A stretch of 64,000 bases of DNA. It comes from Mycobacterium triplex (GTDB lineage: Bacteria; Actinomycetota; Actinomycetes; Mycobacteriales; Mycobacteriaceae). The notes under the pieces were generated by a model that was not told the DNA's origin, made no database searches, and saw only the letters and a list, made by a program, of their open reading frames with translations. Positions 7,792-16,506 of the stretch are shown piece after piece. The stretch's first letter is position 1; every line of letters starts with the position of its first letter. Made by a program: the position numbers and the translations under genes. The stretch is taken from the NCBI RefSeq assembly GCF_000689255.1, contig NZ_HG964446.1, forward strand, positions 5,507,784-5,571,783, given 5' to 3'.

Positions 7792-9216
7792 GTGACCATC
7801 ACCGAGTCATTCATCGACGGCGAATCCGTGCCCTCGAAAGAGGTGTACGACAACATTGACCCGGCCACCGGACGGTCCCTCGGATCGGTGGCGCGCGGCG
7901 GCGGTGACGAGGTGGATCGCGCCGTCCGTGCCGCGACGGCGGCGTCGAAAAGCTGGCGGGACACCGCCCCGGAGACGCGGGCCACCCTGCTGACGCGGAT
8001 CGCCGACCTGATCGGTGACAACCAGGACCGGCTGGCCCGGATCGAAAGCGAGGACACCGGAAAGCCGCTGACCCAGGCGCGCGCCGATGCCGCCGTCGCC
8101 GCGCGTTACTTCCGCTTCTATGGCCACGCAATCGATTCGTACTACGGCCAAACCATCCCGCTCTCAACGGATCTGCACGCATACACCCGACGAGAGCCGT
8201 TCGGTGTCACCGGGCACATCGTCGCCTGGAACTATCCGATGCAGTTGCTGGCCCGCGCCGTGGCCCCGGCGATCGCCGTGGGCAATTGCTCGGTGGCCAA
8301 ACCAGCCGATGAAACACCGCGCACCGCAGTCGAATTAGCCCGGCTCGCGATTGCGGCAGGCGTGCCGTCCGGGGTGTTCAACGTGGTGACCGGGATCGGC
8401 GCCGAAGCCGGGGCCGCGCTGGCCTCCCACCCCGGCGTCGACCACGTCGGCTTCGTCGGGTCCACCCAGATCGGTTCGATGATCGCCCACGCCGCGGCGG
8501 ACCGCGTCGCACCGACGATCCTGGAACTGGGCGGGAAGTCCCCGCAGATCGTCTTCCCCGACGCGGATTTGGACCGCGCGGCCGAGTCGATCGCGAAGGC
8601 GATACTGCAGAACGCCGGCCAAACCTGCTCGGCCGGGTCGCGGCTGCTGGTACACGACCGGATTCACGACGAATTGGTCGACATGGTCTGTCAGCGGCTG
8701 GGGTTGGCGACGATCGGGCCCGGACTCGAGGACCCCGATCTAGGGCCGCTGGTCTCCCGCAAGCAACAGCAACGGGTGGAATCTATGGTCAGTGGCAACG
8801 TCAAGGGCGAAATCCGTTGCGGCGGTGGGCCGCCGAAGGATTCGAAGCTGGCGGACGGGGCATACTTTGCGCCCACGGTGATCACCGATGTCGATCCCGC
8901 CGAAACCATCGCTCAGGAGGAGATCTTCGGTCCGGTGCTGACCGTGAACAGGTTCGGTAGCGAGGACGAGGCGATCGACTTGGCGAACGGGACCGCGTAT
9001 GGACTGCTGGGCGCGGTGTGGACCACCGACCTCTCCCGCGCACACCGGCTCGCGGCCGAGATCCGGGCGGGTCAGGTCTACGTCAATACCTACGGCGCCG
9101 GCGGCGGGGTGGAGTTGCCGTTCGGAGGCTTCAAGAAATCCGGGTACGGCCGCGAAAAGGGCTACGAAGCCCTCGACATGTTCACGGCCACCAAGACCGT
9201 GGTCGTGCGACAGTAA
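7792..9216 (+). CDS. NAD(P)-dependent aldehyde dehydrogenase
   Basis: A full-length (474 residues) cytosolic aldehyde dehydrogenase that oxidises an aldehyde to an acid. The general base Glu245 is in LELGGKSPQIV and the nucleophile Cys279 in NAGQTCSAGSR. Cofactor elements include GHIVAWNYPMQLL and FVGSTQIG. The C-terminal EEIFGPVL and PFGGFKKSGYGRE motifs are intact. The GTG start has AAGGGGT 5 bp ahead. It begins an operon with a CMD-like protein and a 3-hydroxyisobutyrate-type dehydrogenase, so aldehyde, hydroxyacid and semialdehyde steps probably belong to one branch. Confidence 0.93.
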   Translation: MTITESFIDGESVPSKEVYDNIDPATGRSLGSVARGGGDEVDRAVRAATAASKSWRDTAPETRATLLTRIADLIGDNQDRLARIESEDTGKPLTQARADAAVAARYFRFYGHAIDSYYGQTIPLSTDLHAYTRREPFGVTGHIVAWNYPMQLLARAVAPAIAVGNCSVAKPADETPRTAVELARLAIAAGVPSGVFNVVTGIGAEAGAALASHPGVDHVGFVGSTQIGSMIAHAAADRVAPTILELGGKSPQIVFPDADLDRAAESIAKAILQNAGQTCSAGSRLLVHDRIHDELVDMVCQRLGLATIGPGLEDPDLGPLVSRKQQQRVESMVSGNVKGEIRCGGGPPKDSKLADGAYFAPTVITDVDPAETIAQEEIFGPVLTVNRFGSEDEAIDLANGTAYGLLGAVWTTDLSRAHRLAAEIRAGQVYVNTYGAGGGVELPFGGFKKSGYGREKGYEALDMFTATKTVVVRQ

Positions 9217-9226
9217 GGAGAAGAAT

Positions 9227-9607
9227 TTGGATAGCGAAACATACCGGCGGGGTCTGGAAATCCGCTCCGCGGTGTTGGGCGACGCTTACGTCAACCGGGC
9301 GCTGGCCGACACCGACGACTTCACCAAACCCCTGCAAGACCTCGTCACCGAATACTGCTGGGGCGGGGTGTGGGGACGAGATGGCCTGCCGCGCAAGACC
9401 CGCAGCATGCTCAACCTGGCGATGATCCCAATCCTCAACCGGCCGAACGAATTACGAACACATATCAAGGGTGCGCTGACCAACGGCGTGACGCGCGAAG
9501 AGATTTGTGAGATCTTCTTGCAGGTCGCAATCTACGCCGGCGTGCCTGCCGCGGTCGACAGCTTCCGCATTGCCCGCGAGGTGTTCGGCGAACTGGACGA
9601 GGGCTAG
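9227..9607 (+). CDS. Carboxymuconolactone decarboxylase (CMD) family protein
   Basis: A 126-residue all-helical protein starting at TTG with AAGGAG 6 bp ahead, just after the dehydrogenase stop. The sequence YRRGLEIRSAVLGDAYV and the core helices with HIKGALTNGVTREEICEIFLQVAIYAGVPA are typical of gamma-carboxymuconolactone decarboxylase. The true enzyme acts in protocatechuate breakdown, but relatives are used widely as decarboxylases, hydrolases or isomerases. No CxxC thiol pair is present, so an AhpD-like peroxidase role is unlikely. Its substrate is unknown. Confidence 0.85.
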   Translation: MDSETYRRGLEIRSAVLGDAYVNRALADTDDFTKPLQDLVTEYCWGGVWGRDGLPRKTRSMLNLAMIPILNRPNELRTHIKGALTNGVTREEICEIFLQVAIYAGVPAAVDSFRIAREVFGELDEG

Positions 9608-9609
9608 TT

Positions 9610-10518
9610 GTGACCGAAATCGGGTTTGTCGGATTGGGAAACATGGGCTTTCCCATGGCATCTCGCCTGATCGGCGACGGCCACGACGTCATCGCCTTCG
9701 ACACCAGCAGCGCGACACTCGACCGCATCGTCTCACTCGGGGCCCGTGCCGCGTCATCGGCGAAGGAGGTCGCCGATGGCACGGAGACGGTGCTGGCCAG
9801 CCTGCCGTCACCGGCGGTGTCGCTGCAGGTCGCCACCGGGGCCTCGGGTGTGATCGAGGGCTGCCGGGTCAAGCGCTATGTCGACCTGTCGACCGTGGGC
9901 AGCCGGACCGCCGTGCAGATCCATGATCTGCTGTCCCAGCGCGGCATCGCCGCGCTCGACAGCCCGGTCAGTGGCGGGGTCGGCGGAGCGGAAAAGGGGG
10001 CGCTCGCCGTCATGGTGTCCGGGCCGCGCGGCGAATTCGATGCGATACGGCCGGTGCTCGAAGCGATCGGCCGGCCGTACTACATCGGCGAGAAGCCCGG
10101 GTCCGCGCAGACGATGAAGCTCGCCAACAACATCCTGGCGGCCAACGTGTTGGTCGCGACGTCGGAGGTCGTCGTGATGGGCGTCAAGGCCGGCCTCGAC
10201 CCGGCCGTGATGGTCGACGTACTCAACGCGGGCTCGGGCGCGACGAGCGCCAGCCGGGACAAGTTCCCGCGCGCGGTGCTGCCCCGCACCTTCGACTACG
10301 GCTTCGCCACCGGTCTGATGGTCAAAGACGTGCGCCTCTATCTCGACGAAGCCAAGGCACTGGGCGTGCCGGTCGACGTCGCCGAGACCATCGGCCGACT
10401 CTGGGAGGCGGCCGCGCTCGACCAAGGCCCCGACTCGGATTTCACGGCCGTCATCAAACCGTTCGAAAAGGCGGCCGGGATCACCGTCGGCGGCGTCGAC
10501 GACGACAGGATGGCATGA
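9610..10518 (+). CDS. 3-hydroxyisobutyrate / beta-hydroxyacid dehydrogenase
   Basis: A 302-residue enzyme of the beta-hydroxyacid dehydrogenase family, which oxidises a 3-hydroxyacid to the semialdehyde with NAD(P). It shows the cofactor motif GLGNMG (residues 8-13), the substrate loop DSPVSGGVGGAEKG and the catalytic Lys170 in MKLANN. The GTG start is 2 bp after the previous stop. With the aldehyde dehydrogenase two genes upstream it could convert a hydroxyacid to a diacid or acyl unit. Two further paralogues lie in tandem at 23528 and 24340. Confidence 0.9.
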   Translation: MTEIGFVGLGNMGFPMASRLIGDGHDVIAFDTSSATLDRIVSLGARAASSAKEVADGTETVLASLPSPAVSLQVATGASGVIEGCRVKRYVDLSTVGSRTAVQIHDLLSQRGIAALDSPVSGGVGGAEKGALAVMVSGPRGEFDAIRPVLEAIGRPYYIGEKPGSAQTMKLANNILAANVLVATSEVVVMGVKAGLDPAVMVDVLNAGSGATSASRDKFPRAVLPRTFDYGFATGLMVKDVRLYLDEAKALGVPVDVAETIGRLWEAAALDQGPDSDFTAVIKPFEKAAGITVGGVDDDRMA

Positions 10519-10540
10519 CACCGTTCGCCGAGTCTGTAAC

Positions 10541-10555
10541 GGCCGCGTAGCGGCC
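10541..10555 (+). terminator. Stem-loop after the aldehyde dehydrogenase operon
   Basis: GGCCGC-gta-GCGGCC is a perfect 6-bp stem with a 3-base loop, 23 bp after the stop of the hydroxyacid dehydrogenase. There is no T-run, so termination is a guess, but position and strength fit the end of the operon. Confidence 0.4.
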
Positions 10556-10609
10556 CCGGCTGTGGCGAGGCAATCTCGACCGCCCCGCAGCCGCCTTCCA
10601 TCGAACTCC

Positions 10610-10624
10610 GAGAATGGTATTATC
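10610..10624. promoter_or_regulatory. Operator copy 4, upstream of the amidohydrolase operon
   Basis: Reads GAGAATggtATTATC, one change from consensus, in the 282-bp gap before the operon 10801-14350. A poorer match lies at 10731-10745 (GAATGTtagATTATC) next to a possible -10 box TATGAT at 10751-10756. The second match would overlap that promoter. Apart from these and the stem-loop at 10541 the gap shows nothing else. Confidence 0.6.
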
Positions 10625-10800
10625 CGGATAGAAGAACGACGATTGCTCTGATGGTGGCAATACCCGCGGCTACCAGGGGTTATCGTTAACCGAGACGCTT
10701 ACCGAAATTCCATTGATCGACAGCCCACAAGAATGTTAGATTATCTATCTTATGATCAGGTTTGGCCCACTTTGGCTACCGGAACCGAAGGGTGGCTGTC

Positions 10801-11892
10801 GTGATCGAACACGCTGACGGAACCAGCACACCGCTCATCGACGCGAGCGTGCACATTTTCTTCCCGTCCAACAAAGCGCTGCGAAAGACCCTGCGCGAGC
10901 CGTTCAAGAGCCGCGGGTTCCCCGACTACGAGATGGACTGGTACGGGGCGCCGGGCGGCGAGTACGCCCCCGATACCGAGGGCCCGGACGGCCAGTACCC
11001 CGGATCGGATCCGGATTTCGTTGCCAATGAGCTGTTTTCGAAGCGCGGGGTCGATGTCGCGGTGCTGCACCCGATGGCGCGCGGCATCATGCCGGACCGG
11101 CACCTGGGCAGCGCGCTGCACGCCGCGCACAACGAGATGATGGTGTCCGACTGGCTGGAGTCCAGCCAGTACGGCGAGCGGTTCCGCGGCACCATCCGGG
11201 TGAATCCCGACGACATTCCGGGCGCGCTGCGCGAGATCGAGAAATGGCGCGGGCATCCGCGGGTAGTGCAGATCGGCGTTCCGCTGCAGTCCCGCGAGGT
11301 GTACGGGAAGCCGCAGTTCTGGCCGCTATGGGAGGCGGCGGCAGATGCCGGCCTGCCCGTTGCCGCGCACATCGAGGTGGGCTCGGGCATCGCCTTCCCG
11401 CCGACGCCGTCCGGGAACACCCGCACCTACGAGCAGTACGTCAGCTTCATGGCGCTGAACTACCTGTACCACCTGATGAACATGATCGCCGAGGGCGTGT
11501 TCGAGCGCTTCGACCGCCTGAAATTCGTCTGGGGCGACGGTGCCGCGGACTTCATCACGCCGTTCATCTGGCGGATGGACACGTTCGGCCGGCCGCACCT
11601 CGAGCAGACGCCGTGGGCGCCGCGGATCCCCAGTGACTACCTGCCCGGGCACGTGTACTTCGTGCAGGGCAGCCTCGACGGTCCCGGCGACACCGAGTTC
11701 GCCGGCGAATGGTTCGGCTTCACCGGCAAGGACGACATGGTGATGTTCGGCTCGAGCTATCCACACTGGCAATGCGGTGACGTCAAGAAGCTGCCCAGCG
11801 CGCTGTCGGCCGGACAGCGCGACAAGCTGTGCTGGCGCAACGCGGCGCAGCTCTACGGCATAGACATCCCCGCCGGGGTAGGCGCACAGTAG
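10801..11892 (+). CDS. Amidohydrolase-family protein (PF04909 type) with altered active site
   Basis: A TIM-barrel protein of the amidohydrolase_2 family, whose members include metal-dependent decarboxylases and C-C or C-N hydrolases. The family's N-terminal D-x-D-x-H is present only as DASVH. The C-terminal SDYPH box is GSSYPHW, so the conserved catalytic Asp is Ser319. The neighbour at 11923 keeps both motifs. The barrel histidine in AAHIEVGSG is kept. The start is uncertain: TTG 10762 or GTG 10801; the latter follows GAAGGG and leaves a normal leader after the candidate -10 box. It leads an operon with its intact paralogue, a Rieske ferredoxin and a hydrolase. Confidence 0.82.
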   Translation: MIEHADGTSTPLIDASVHIFFPSNKALRKTLREPFKSRGFPDYEMDWYGAPGGEYAPDTEGPDGQYPGSDPDFVANELFSKRGVDVAVLHPMARGIMPDRHLGSALHAAHNEMMVSDWLESSQYGERFRGTIRVNPDDIPGALREIEKWRGHPRVVQIGVPLQSREVYGKPQFWPLWEAAADAGLPVAAHIEVGSGIAFPPTPSGNTRTYEQYVSFMALNYLYHLMNMIAEGVFERFDRLKFVWGDGAADFITPFIWRMDTFGRPHLEQTPWAPRIPSDYLPGHVYFVQGSLDGPGDTEFAGEWFGFTGKDDMVMFGSSYPHWQCGDVKKLPSALSAGQRDKLCWRNAAQLYGIDIPAGVGAQ

Positions 11893-11922
11893 AAGTAACA
11901 CGGCAGACTGAGGAGACCCCAG

Positions 11923-13068
11923 ATGACGTTGACCCATTCGCAGGAGCGGGTTCCCGCTTCCGAGCGCATAGCCGTCCGATGCGTCGATTCGGATGTCCAC
12001 CCGGCGCCCAAGCGCGGCGAGCTTGTCCCCTACATCCCCGAGCCCTGGCGCAGCAAGTACTTCCTCACCCGCGCCGTGGGTGAGCAGATCTACTATGACG
12101 CCCCCGACTACGCGCACTCCTACGCGATGCGGGTGGACTCCTTCCCCGCCAACGGTGAATTCCCCTGCAGCGACCCGGATATGGCGTTTCGTCAGCTGAT
12201 CATGGAGGCCGGCTCGGACATCGCGATCCTGGAGCCGGCCGCCTACCCGGCCCGGCTGCCCGAAGCACAGCACGCGATGTCGGCCGCGTTGAACGACTGG
12301 CAGGCCAATCACTGGCTGGACAGCCACAACAACTGGCACGAGCGGTGGCGCGGTTCGATTTGCTGCGCCATCGAGGAACCCGACGAGTCTTCGCGCGAGA
12401 TCGAAAAATGGGCCGGGCACCCCTACATGGCGCAGATCCTGATCAAGGCCGAGCCGCGGCCGTCGTGGGGCCACCCGAAATACGACCCGATCTGGGCGGC
12501 CGCCACCAAGCACGACATCACGGTGAGCTGCCACCTGTCGCGCAGCCAGTTCGACGAGCTGCCGATCCCGCCGGTGGGATTCCCCAGCTACAACCACGAC
12601 TTCATGGTGACCTACTCGCTGCTGGCCGCGAACCAGGTGATGAGCCTGATCTTCGACGGCGTCTTCGACCGCTTCCCGACGCTGCGGATCGTCTTCGTCG
12701 AGCACGCGTTCACCTGGATCCTGCCGCTGATGTGGCGGATGGACGCAATCTACCAAGCACGCAAGTCGTGGCTGGACATCAAGCGCAAGCCGTCCGAATA
12801 CGTCAAGGACCACATCAAATTCACCACTCAGCCGTTGGACTACCCGGAGGACAAGACCGAGCTGACCCGCGCGCTGGAGTGGATGGAGTGCGAGAAGATC
12901 CTGCTGTTCTCGTCCGACTACCCGCACTGGACGTTCGATGACCCGCGCTGGCTGGTCAAGCACTTGCCCAAGCACGCCCGCGACGCGGTGATGTACAAGA
13001 ACGGCATCGCGACCTATCACCTGCCGGAGACGGTGCCGGTGCTCGAGGGTCAGGTCCGGGTGCTCTGA
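11923..13068 (+). CDS. Amidohydrolase (PF04909 type)
   Basis: A 381-residue metal-dependent TIM-barrel hydrolase or decarboxylase. The N-terminal DSDVHPAPK motif, the barrel histidine in VSCHLSRSQ and the C-terminal FSSDYPHWTFDD motif with Asp332 are intact, so it is probably the active member of the tandem pair. The ATG has GAGGAGA 6 bp ahead. Enzymes of this type in mycobacteria commonly sit beside P450 and Rieske genes. It lies between the altered amidohydrolase and a Rieske ferredoxin whose gene starts 1 bp after its stop. Confidence 0.88.
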   Translation: MTLTHSQERVPASERIAVRCVDSDVHPAPKRGELVPYIPEPWRSKYFLTRAVGEQIYYDAPDYAHSYAMRVDSFPANGEFPCSDPDMAFRQLIMEAGSDIAILEPAAYPARLPEAQHAMSAALNDWQANHWLDSHNNWHERWRGSICCAIEEPDESSREIEKWAGHPYMAQILIKAEPRPSWGHPKYDPIWAAATKHDITVSCHLSRSQFDELPIPPVGFPSYNHDFMVTYSLLAANQVMSLIFDGVFDRFPTLRIVFVEHAFTWILPLMWRMDAIYQARKSWLDIKRKPSEYVKDHIKFTTQPLDYPEDKTELTRALEWMECEKILLFSSDYPHWTFDDPRWLVKHLPKHARDAVMYKNGIATYHLPETVPVLEGQVRVL

Positions 13069-13069
13069 A

Positions 13070-13468
13070 TTGTCAGAAGAAACCAAACGGCCCGAGCCAC
13101 GCCTCGCCCAGGGCCGCGAGCACGTCGTCGCCACCGTAGACGAGATTCCGCCCGGTACGCACAAGCTGGTACCGATCGGGCGCCACGGCGTCGGCGTCTA
13201 CAACGTCAACGGCAAGTTCTACGCCATCGCGAATTACTGCCCGCACGAAGGCGGTCCGCTGTGCTCGGGACGCGCGCGCGGGCGCACGATCGTCGACGAG
13301 ACCGTGCCGGGTGACGCGGTGATGGTGCGGGACCTGGAATTCATCTATTGCCCTTGGCACCAATGGGGTTTCGAGCTGGCGACCGGCACCACTGCGGTCA
13401 AGCCGGAGTGGAGTATCCGCACCTACCCGGTGCGTGTCGTCGGTAACGATGTTCTGGTTCAGGCCTAA
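13070..13468 (+). CDS. Rieske-type [2Fe-2S] ferredoxin
   Basis: A 132-residue single-domain Rieske protein. The cluster ligands are in NYCPHEGGPLC (C-x-H) and YCPWHQWGF (C-x-x-H); an insertion of about 20 residues separates the two loops, longer than in simple ferredoxins. It starts at TTG, 1 bp after the amidohydrolase stop, so its expression is coupled. It could deliver electrons to the Rieske oxygenase at 35395, which has no ferredoxin of its own in its operon, or serve the hydrolases' pathway in another way. It has no membrane segment. Confidence 0.9.
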   Translation: MSEETKRPEPRLAQGREHVVATVDEIPPGTHKLVPIGRHGVGVYNVNGKFYAIANYCPHEGGPLCSGRARGRTIVDETVPGDAVMVRDLEFIYCPWHQWGFELATGTTAVKPEWSIRTYPVRVVGNDVLVQA

Positions 13469-13483
13469 GTACAGGAGAATCGC

Positions 13484-14350
13484 GTGCCTTCAATGGAGAT
13501 CAACGGGGGAAATGTCGTCTACGAAATCCTCGGTGACTCAGGCGATCTCATTGCCCTGACCCCCGGCGGGCGATTCAGCAAGGAGATCGAAGGTTTGCGT
13601 CCACTCGCCGAGGCGCTTGCCGCGGGCGGCTACCGGGTGCTGCTGTGGGACCGGCCCAACTGCGGGGCCTCCGATGTGCAGTTCTACGGGCAAAGCGAGT
13701 CGCACATGCGCGCCGAGACCCTGCACAAGCTGGTGACCGGGCTGGGCTTCGAGCGCTGCATTCTCGCCGGCGGGTCAGGTGGCGCAAGGGATTCCATGCT
13801 GACCACGATGCTCTATCCCGAGATGGTGACCAAGCTGGTGGTCTGGAACATCGTCGGGGGGACCTACGGCACTTTCGTGCTGGGCTCGTTCTACATCATC
13901 CCCAGCATTCTCGCGGTGCGCGGCACCGGCATGGACGGCGTGGTGAAGGTGGCCGAATGGCAGGACCGGATCGCGGAGAACCCGAACAACAAGCAGCGGT
14001 TCCTCGACTTCGACAAAGACGAGTTCCTCAAGATCATGCTGCGCTGGCTCAACGCGTTCGTCTCCAAGCCGGGACAGACGATCCCCGGTGTCGAGGACGA
14101 AATGTTCGACCGGATAAAGGTTCCCACGTTGATCATTCGCGGCGGGGAGAACGACATGGATCACCCCAAGCGGACGTCGCTGGAGGTCAGCTGCCTGATC
14201 AAGGGATCCAAGCTGATCGATCCGCCGTGGCCCGAGGACGCCTGGGAGCGGGCATCCGAGGACCGCGCGGCGGGCCGGGTCAAGCACTTCAACATGTTCG
14301 ACACCTGGGTGCAGGCGGCACCGGCGATTCTCGAATTCCTGGGCTCGTGA
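13484..14350 (+). CDS. Alpha/beta hydrolase
   Basis: A 288-residue alpha/beta-fold hydrolase. The nucleophile elbow is AGGSGGARD (Ser in GGSGG), preceded by the strand LLWDRPNCGASD typical of the family. The likely acid is in RGGENDMDHP, but the usual C-terminal GHxP histidine is not obvious; a His occurs in RVKHFNMFD. It ends the operon 10801-14350, 15 bp after the Rieske ferredoxin. Candidate reactions are ester, lactone or C-C bond hydrolysis of a ring-opened product. Confidence 0.85.
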   Translation: MPSMEINGGNVVYEILGDSGDLIALTPGGRFSKEIEGLRPLAEALAAGGYRVLLWDRPNCGASDVQFYGQSESHMRAETLHKLVTGLGFERCILAGGSGGARDSMLTTMLYPEMVTKLVVWNIVGGTYGTFVLGSFYIIPSILAVRGTGMDGVVKVAEWQDRIAENPNNKQRFLDFDKDEFLKIMLRWLNAFVSKPGQTIPGVEDEMFDRIKVPTLIIRGGENDMDHPKRTSLEVSCLIKGSKLIDPPWPEDAWERASEDRAAGRVKHFNMFDTWVQAAPAILEFLGS

Positions 14351-14367
14351 TGGCACTACACGGTGCA

Positions 14368-14841
14368 TCACCGAGTGAGTATGTGGACCTCGCAGTTGAG
14401 CGACGCTTCCAGCGCCGTGTGGACTCGACTTTCCGGAATGCGTTCGAGGTCGGCCTCCCGCAGCGTCACGTAGACGATGTCGAATCCGTCGTCGCCGGGT
14501 GTGCGCTCGATGTCGCCGGTGAGCCCGAACGCGGACAGCACGCCGTGGGCGTCGTCGTCGGTTCCGCGGCTGACGAAGGTAATCACGCCCGGGACCGGGG
14601 TAACGCCGAACGCCTTGGTGCACAGCCCGATTGCGGCTTCTTTGGCCGTGTCGCTGTGGTCGGCCGTGATGAGCAGTTCGACTTCCCGGCGACTTTCGGG
14701 CATGGCCGCCAGGTCGTTTTCGACCACACTGGCGTCGGCCTGAGTCGCGAGCTGCAGGAGCGCTGCCATGCCGTCACGTAGTTGCGCTCGCGTGAGCACG
14801 CTTTCCGGGTCGACGTTGACACGCACCACCGCAGTTCGCAT
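14368..14841 (-). CDS. Conserved hypothetical protein
   Basis: About 157 residues, starting MRTAVVRVNVD; an earlier GTG at 14859 would add six residues. It has alternating strands and helices and no signal peptide, membrane helix or catalytic motif that I recognise. It is convergent with the preceding hydrolase operon and divergent from the NuoF-like gene, with only about 36 bp between starts, so the two promoters must overlap. Confidence 0.65.
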   Translation of the reverse strand: MRTAVVRVNVDPESVLTRAQLRDGMAALLQLATQADASVVENDLAAMPESRREVELLITADHSDTAKEAAIGLCTKAFGVTPVPGVITFVSRGTDDDAHGVLSAFGLTGDIERTPGDDGFDIVYVTLREADLERIPESRVHTALEASLNCEVHILTR

Positions 14842-14877
14842 GGGCGCAAGCCTAACCAAGACGATGGCAGGCCGGCT

Positions 14878-16185
14878 TTGAACACGACCGAGTCAACGAC
14901 GATCACCACCGCCACCCTTCCCGGGTGCCCGCCGCGGCTGCTCGGTGAGCAACCCGGCCGCGAAGACCTGGCTGCATATCGACAACTCGGCGGCTACCGT
15001 CCGCTCGCCGACGCCGACGCGTTGCTGAGCGAAGTCGAATCCAGCGGACTCGTCGGCCGCGGCGGTGCGGCCTTTCCGCTCGCGGTGAAGTTGCGTACGG
15101 TGCGCGACAACGGACGCCTGGTAGCCGAGGCCGGCGGCCCCGTCGTTATCGCGAATGGCGAAGAGGGAGAACCGGCTTCGGTGAAGGATCGCTGGCTGCT
15201 ACGCAACCGCCCCCACCTGGTGCTGGACGGGCTGCGGTTGGCTGCGGCGGTCGTGGCCGCAGACCGCGCCTACGTATACGTGTCCGATCCGGAATCGGCG
15301 CACAGCGTCGAAACCGCGCTCGGCGAACTCGATTCCGACACCCTCGGCGCCACGGTGCACGTCTTGACCGTGCCGCCCGGATACGTGGCCGGCGAGGAGA
15401 CCGCCGCGGTTCGAGTCATCAACGGCGGCCCCGCCAAGCCGACCGACAAGCCGCCACGCCCATTCGAAGCCGGCGTCGACGAGCTGCCCACGTTGGTCTC
15501 CAATGTCGAGACGCTGGCCAACCTGCCTTACCTGCAGGGCAACGGCTCGACGGCGTTTCGCTCGCAGGGCACGTCGCTGTCGCCGGGCACCTTCCTGGCG
15601 ACCATCACCGGTGGCGGTAGGCCGCCGGTCCTCTACGAGCTCCCCCACGGCCTCGCGTTCACCGAACTGCTTGCGTTGCATGGGATTTCCCCCGACAAGG
15701 TGCGCGGGGCGCTGATGGGTGGATACTTCGCCGGCCTGCTCAACCGCGCCGTGCTGGAGACCACATTGGACCACGAGACGATGCGGCGCCTGGGCAGCGG
15801 CCTGGGCTGCGGTGCGGTCTCGGTGCTCACCGACGATTGCCCCGTCGCGGTCGCGGCGTCCGTGTTGGCCTATTTCGATCGCGAGAACGCCGGCCAATGC
15901 GGGTCGTGCTTCAACGGGACCGCGGCGATGGCGGCCGCCGCCGGGGCACTGCGCGAAGGTGCGGCAACAAAAGAAGACGTCGACCGACTGCGCCGCTGGT
16001 CGGTGCTGCTGCGCGGGCGCGGCGCCTGCGCGACGCTGGATGCCGCGACCAACGTGGCCGCCAGCCTGCTCGATCAATTCCCGGACGAAGTCGCCGCGCA
16101 TCTCTCCGGTACCTGCCCGGATTGCGCCGGTGGTGCGTTCCGCGCCGAGCGGCCGTATGAGGCCGAAGCAGTGAGGCAAGCATGA
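14878..16185 (+). CDS. NuoF-like NADH-binding flavoprotein
   Basis: A 435-residue homologue of the 51-kDa (NuoF) subunit of complex I, not part of a nuo cluster. The N-terminal half has the NADH/FMN glycine-rich loops (GRGGAAFPLAVK, ANGEEGEPASVKDRWLL), then an SLBB-like segment (GGGRPPVLYELPHGLAFTELL) and a C-terminal cluster region. That region has Cys341 and Cys344 in GQCGSC and Cys384 in RGAC, but lacks the third Cys of the NuoF CxxCxxC; two extra cysteines form CPDC at 413-416. The TTG start is the best fit to relatives but has a weak binding site. It overlaps a ferredoxin gene, so it is probably an NADH:ferredoxin reductase. Confidence 0.82.
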   Translation: MNTTESTTITTATLPGCPPRLLGEQPGREDLAAYRQLGGYRPLADADALLSEVESSGLVGRGGAAFPLAVKLRTVRDNGRLVAEAGGPVVIANGEEGEPASVKDRWLLRNRPHLVLDGLRLAAAVVAADRAYVYVSDPESAHSVETALGELDSDTLGATVHVLTVPPGYVAGEETAAVRVINGGPAKPTDKPPRPFEAGVDELPTLVSNVETLANLPYLQGNGSTAFRSQGTSLSPGTFLATITGGGRPPVLYELPHGLAFTELLALHGISPDKVRGALMGGYFAGLLNRAVLETTLDHETMRRLGSGLGCGAVSVLTDDCPVAVAASVLAYFDRENAGQCGSCFNGTAAMAAAAGALREGAATKEDVDRLRRWSVLLRGRGACATLDAATNVAASLLDQFPDEVAAHLSGTCPDCAGGAFRAERPYEAEAVRQA

Positions 16186-16478
16186 AAATCCGCCTGGACC
16201 GCACCATTTGCGACGGCTTCGGCGTCTGCGCCAAGCACGCGCCCGGCTACTTCTCGCTGGACGACTGGGGATACGCCGCCCTCATCGGCGACGGCACCGT
16301 GGCCGAAGCGGATCGCGACGCGGTGATGCGGGCGCTGCTGGACTGCCCGGTACACGCCATCACCGAGATCGGCGACCGCAAATTCCGCACCGCCGCGCCG
16401 CCGCTCACCGACGCAAGCGATCCGGCCGAACATCTCAAAACCGAAGAGAACGAAGCCGAATGGGGATTCACGCGTTGA
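16182..16478 (+). CDS. [3Fe-4S]-type ferredoxin with C-terminal extension
   Basis: A 98-residue ferredoxin. The cluster motif is CDGFGVC (Cys10, Cys16) with Cys54-Pro, a Phe taking the variable middle position. A tail of about 35 residues follows the ferredoxin fold, absent from the other four ferredoxins here. The ATG overlaps the stop of the NuoF-like gene by 4 bp (ATGA), so a stable pair is likely: NADH to flavin to this ferredoxin. It may supply P450s that lack a local reductase. Confidence 0.9.
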   Translation: MKIRLDRTICDGFGVCAKHAPGYFSLDDWGYAALIGDGTVAEADRDAVMRALLDCPVHAITEIGDRKFRTAAPPLTDASDPAEHLKTEENEAEWGFTR

Positions 16479-16506
16479 GCCGCTGCGGCTCTGATTCGTA
16501 GCGTTC

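Noticed and set aside
11326..13164. A 612-codon frame on the minus strand opposite the amidohydrolase pair
   Set aside because: It mirrors two real amidohydrolase genes and has no domain; it is an antisense artefact of high GC.
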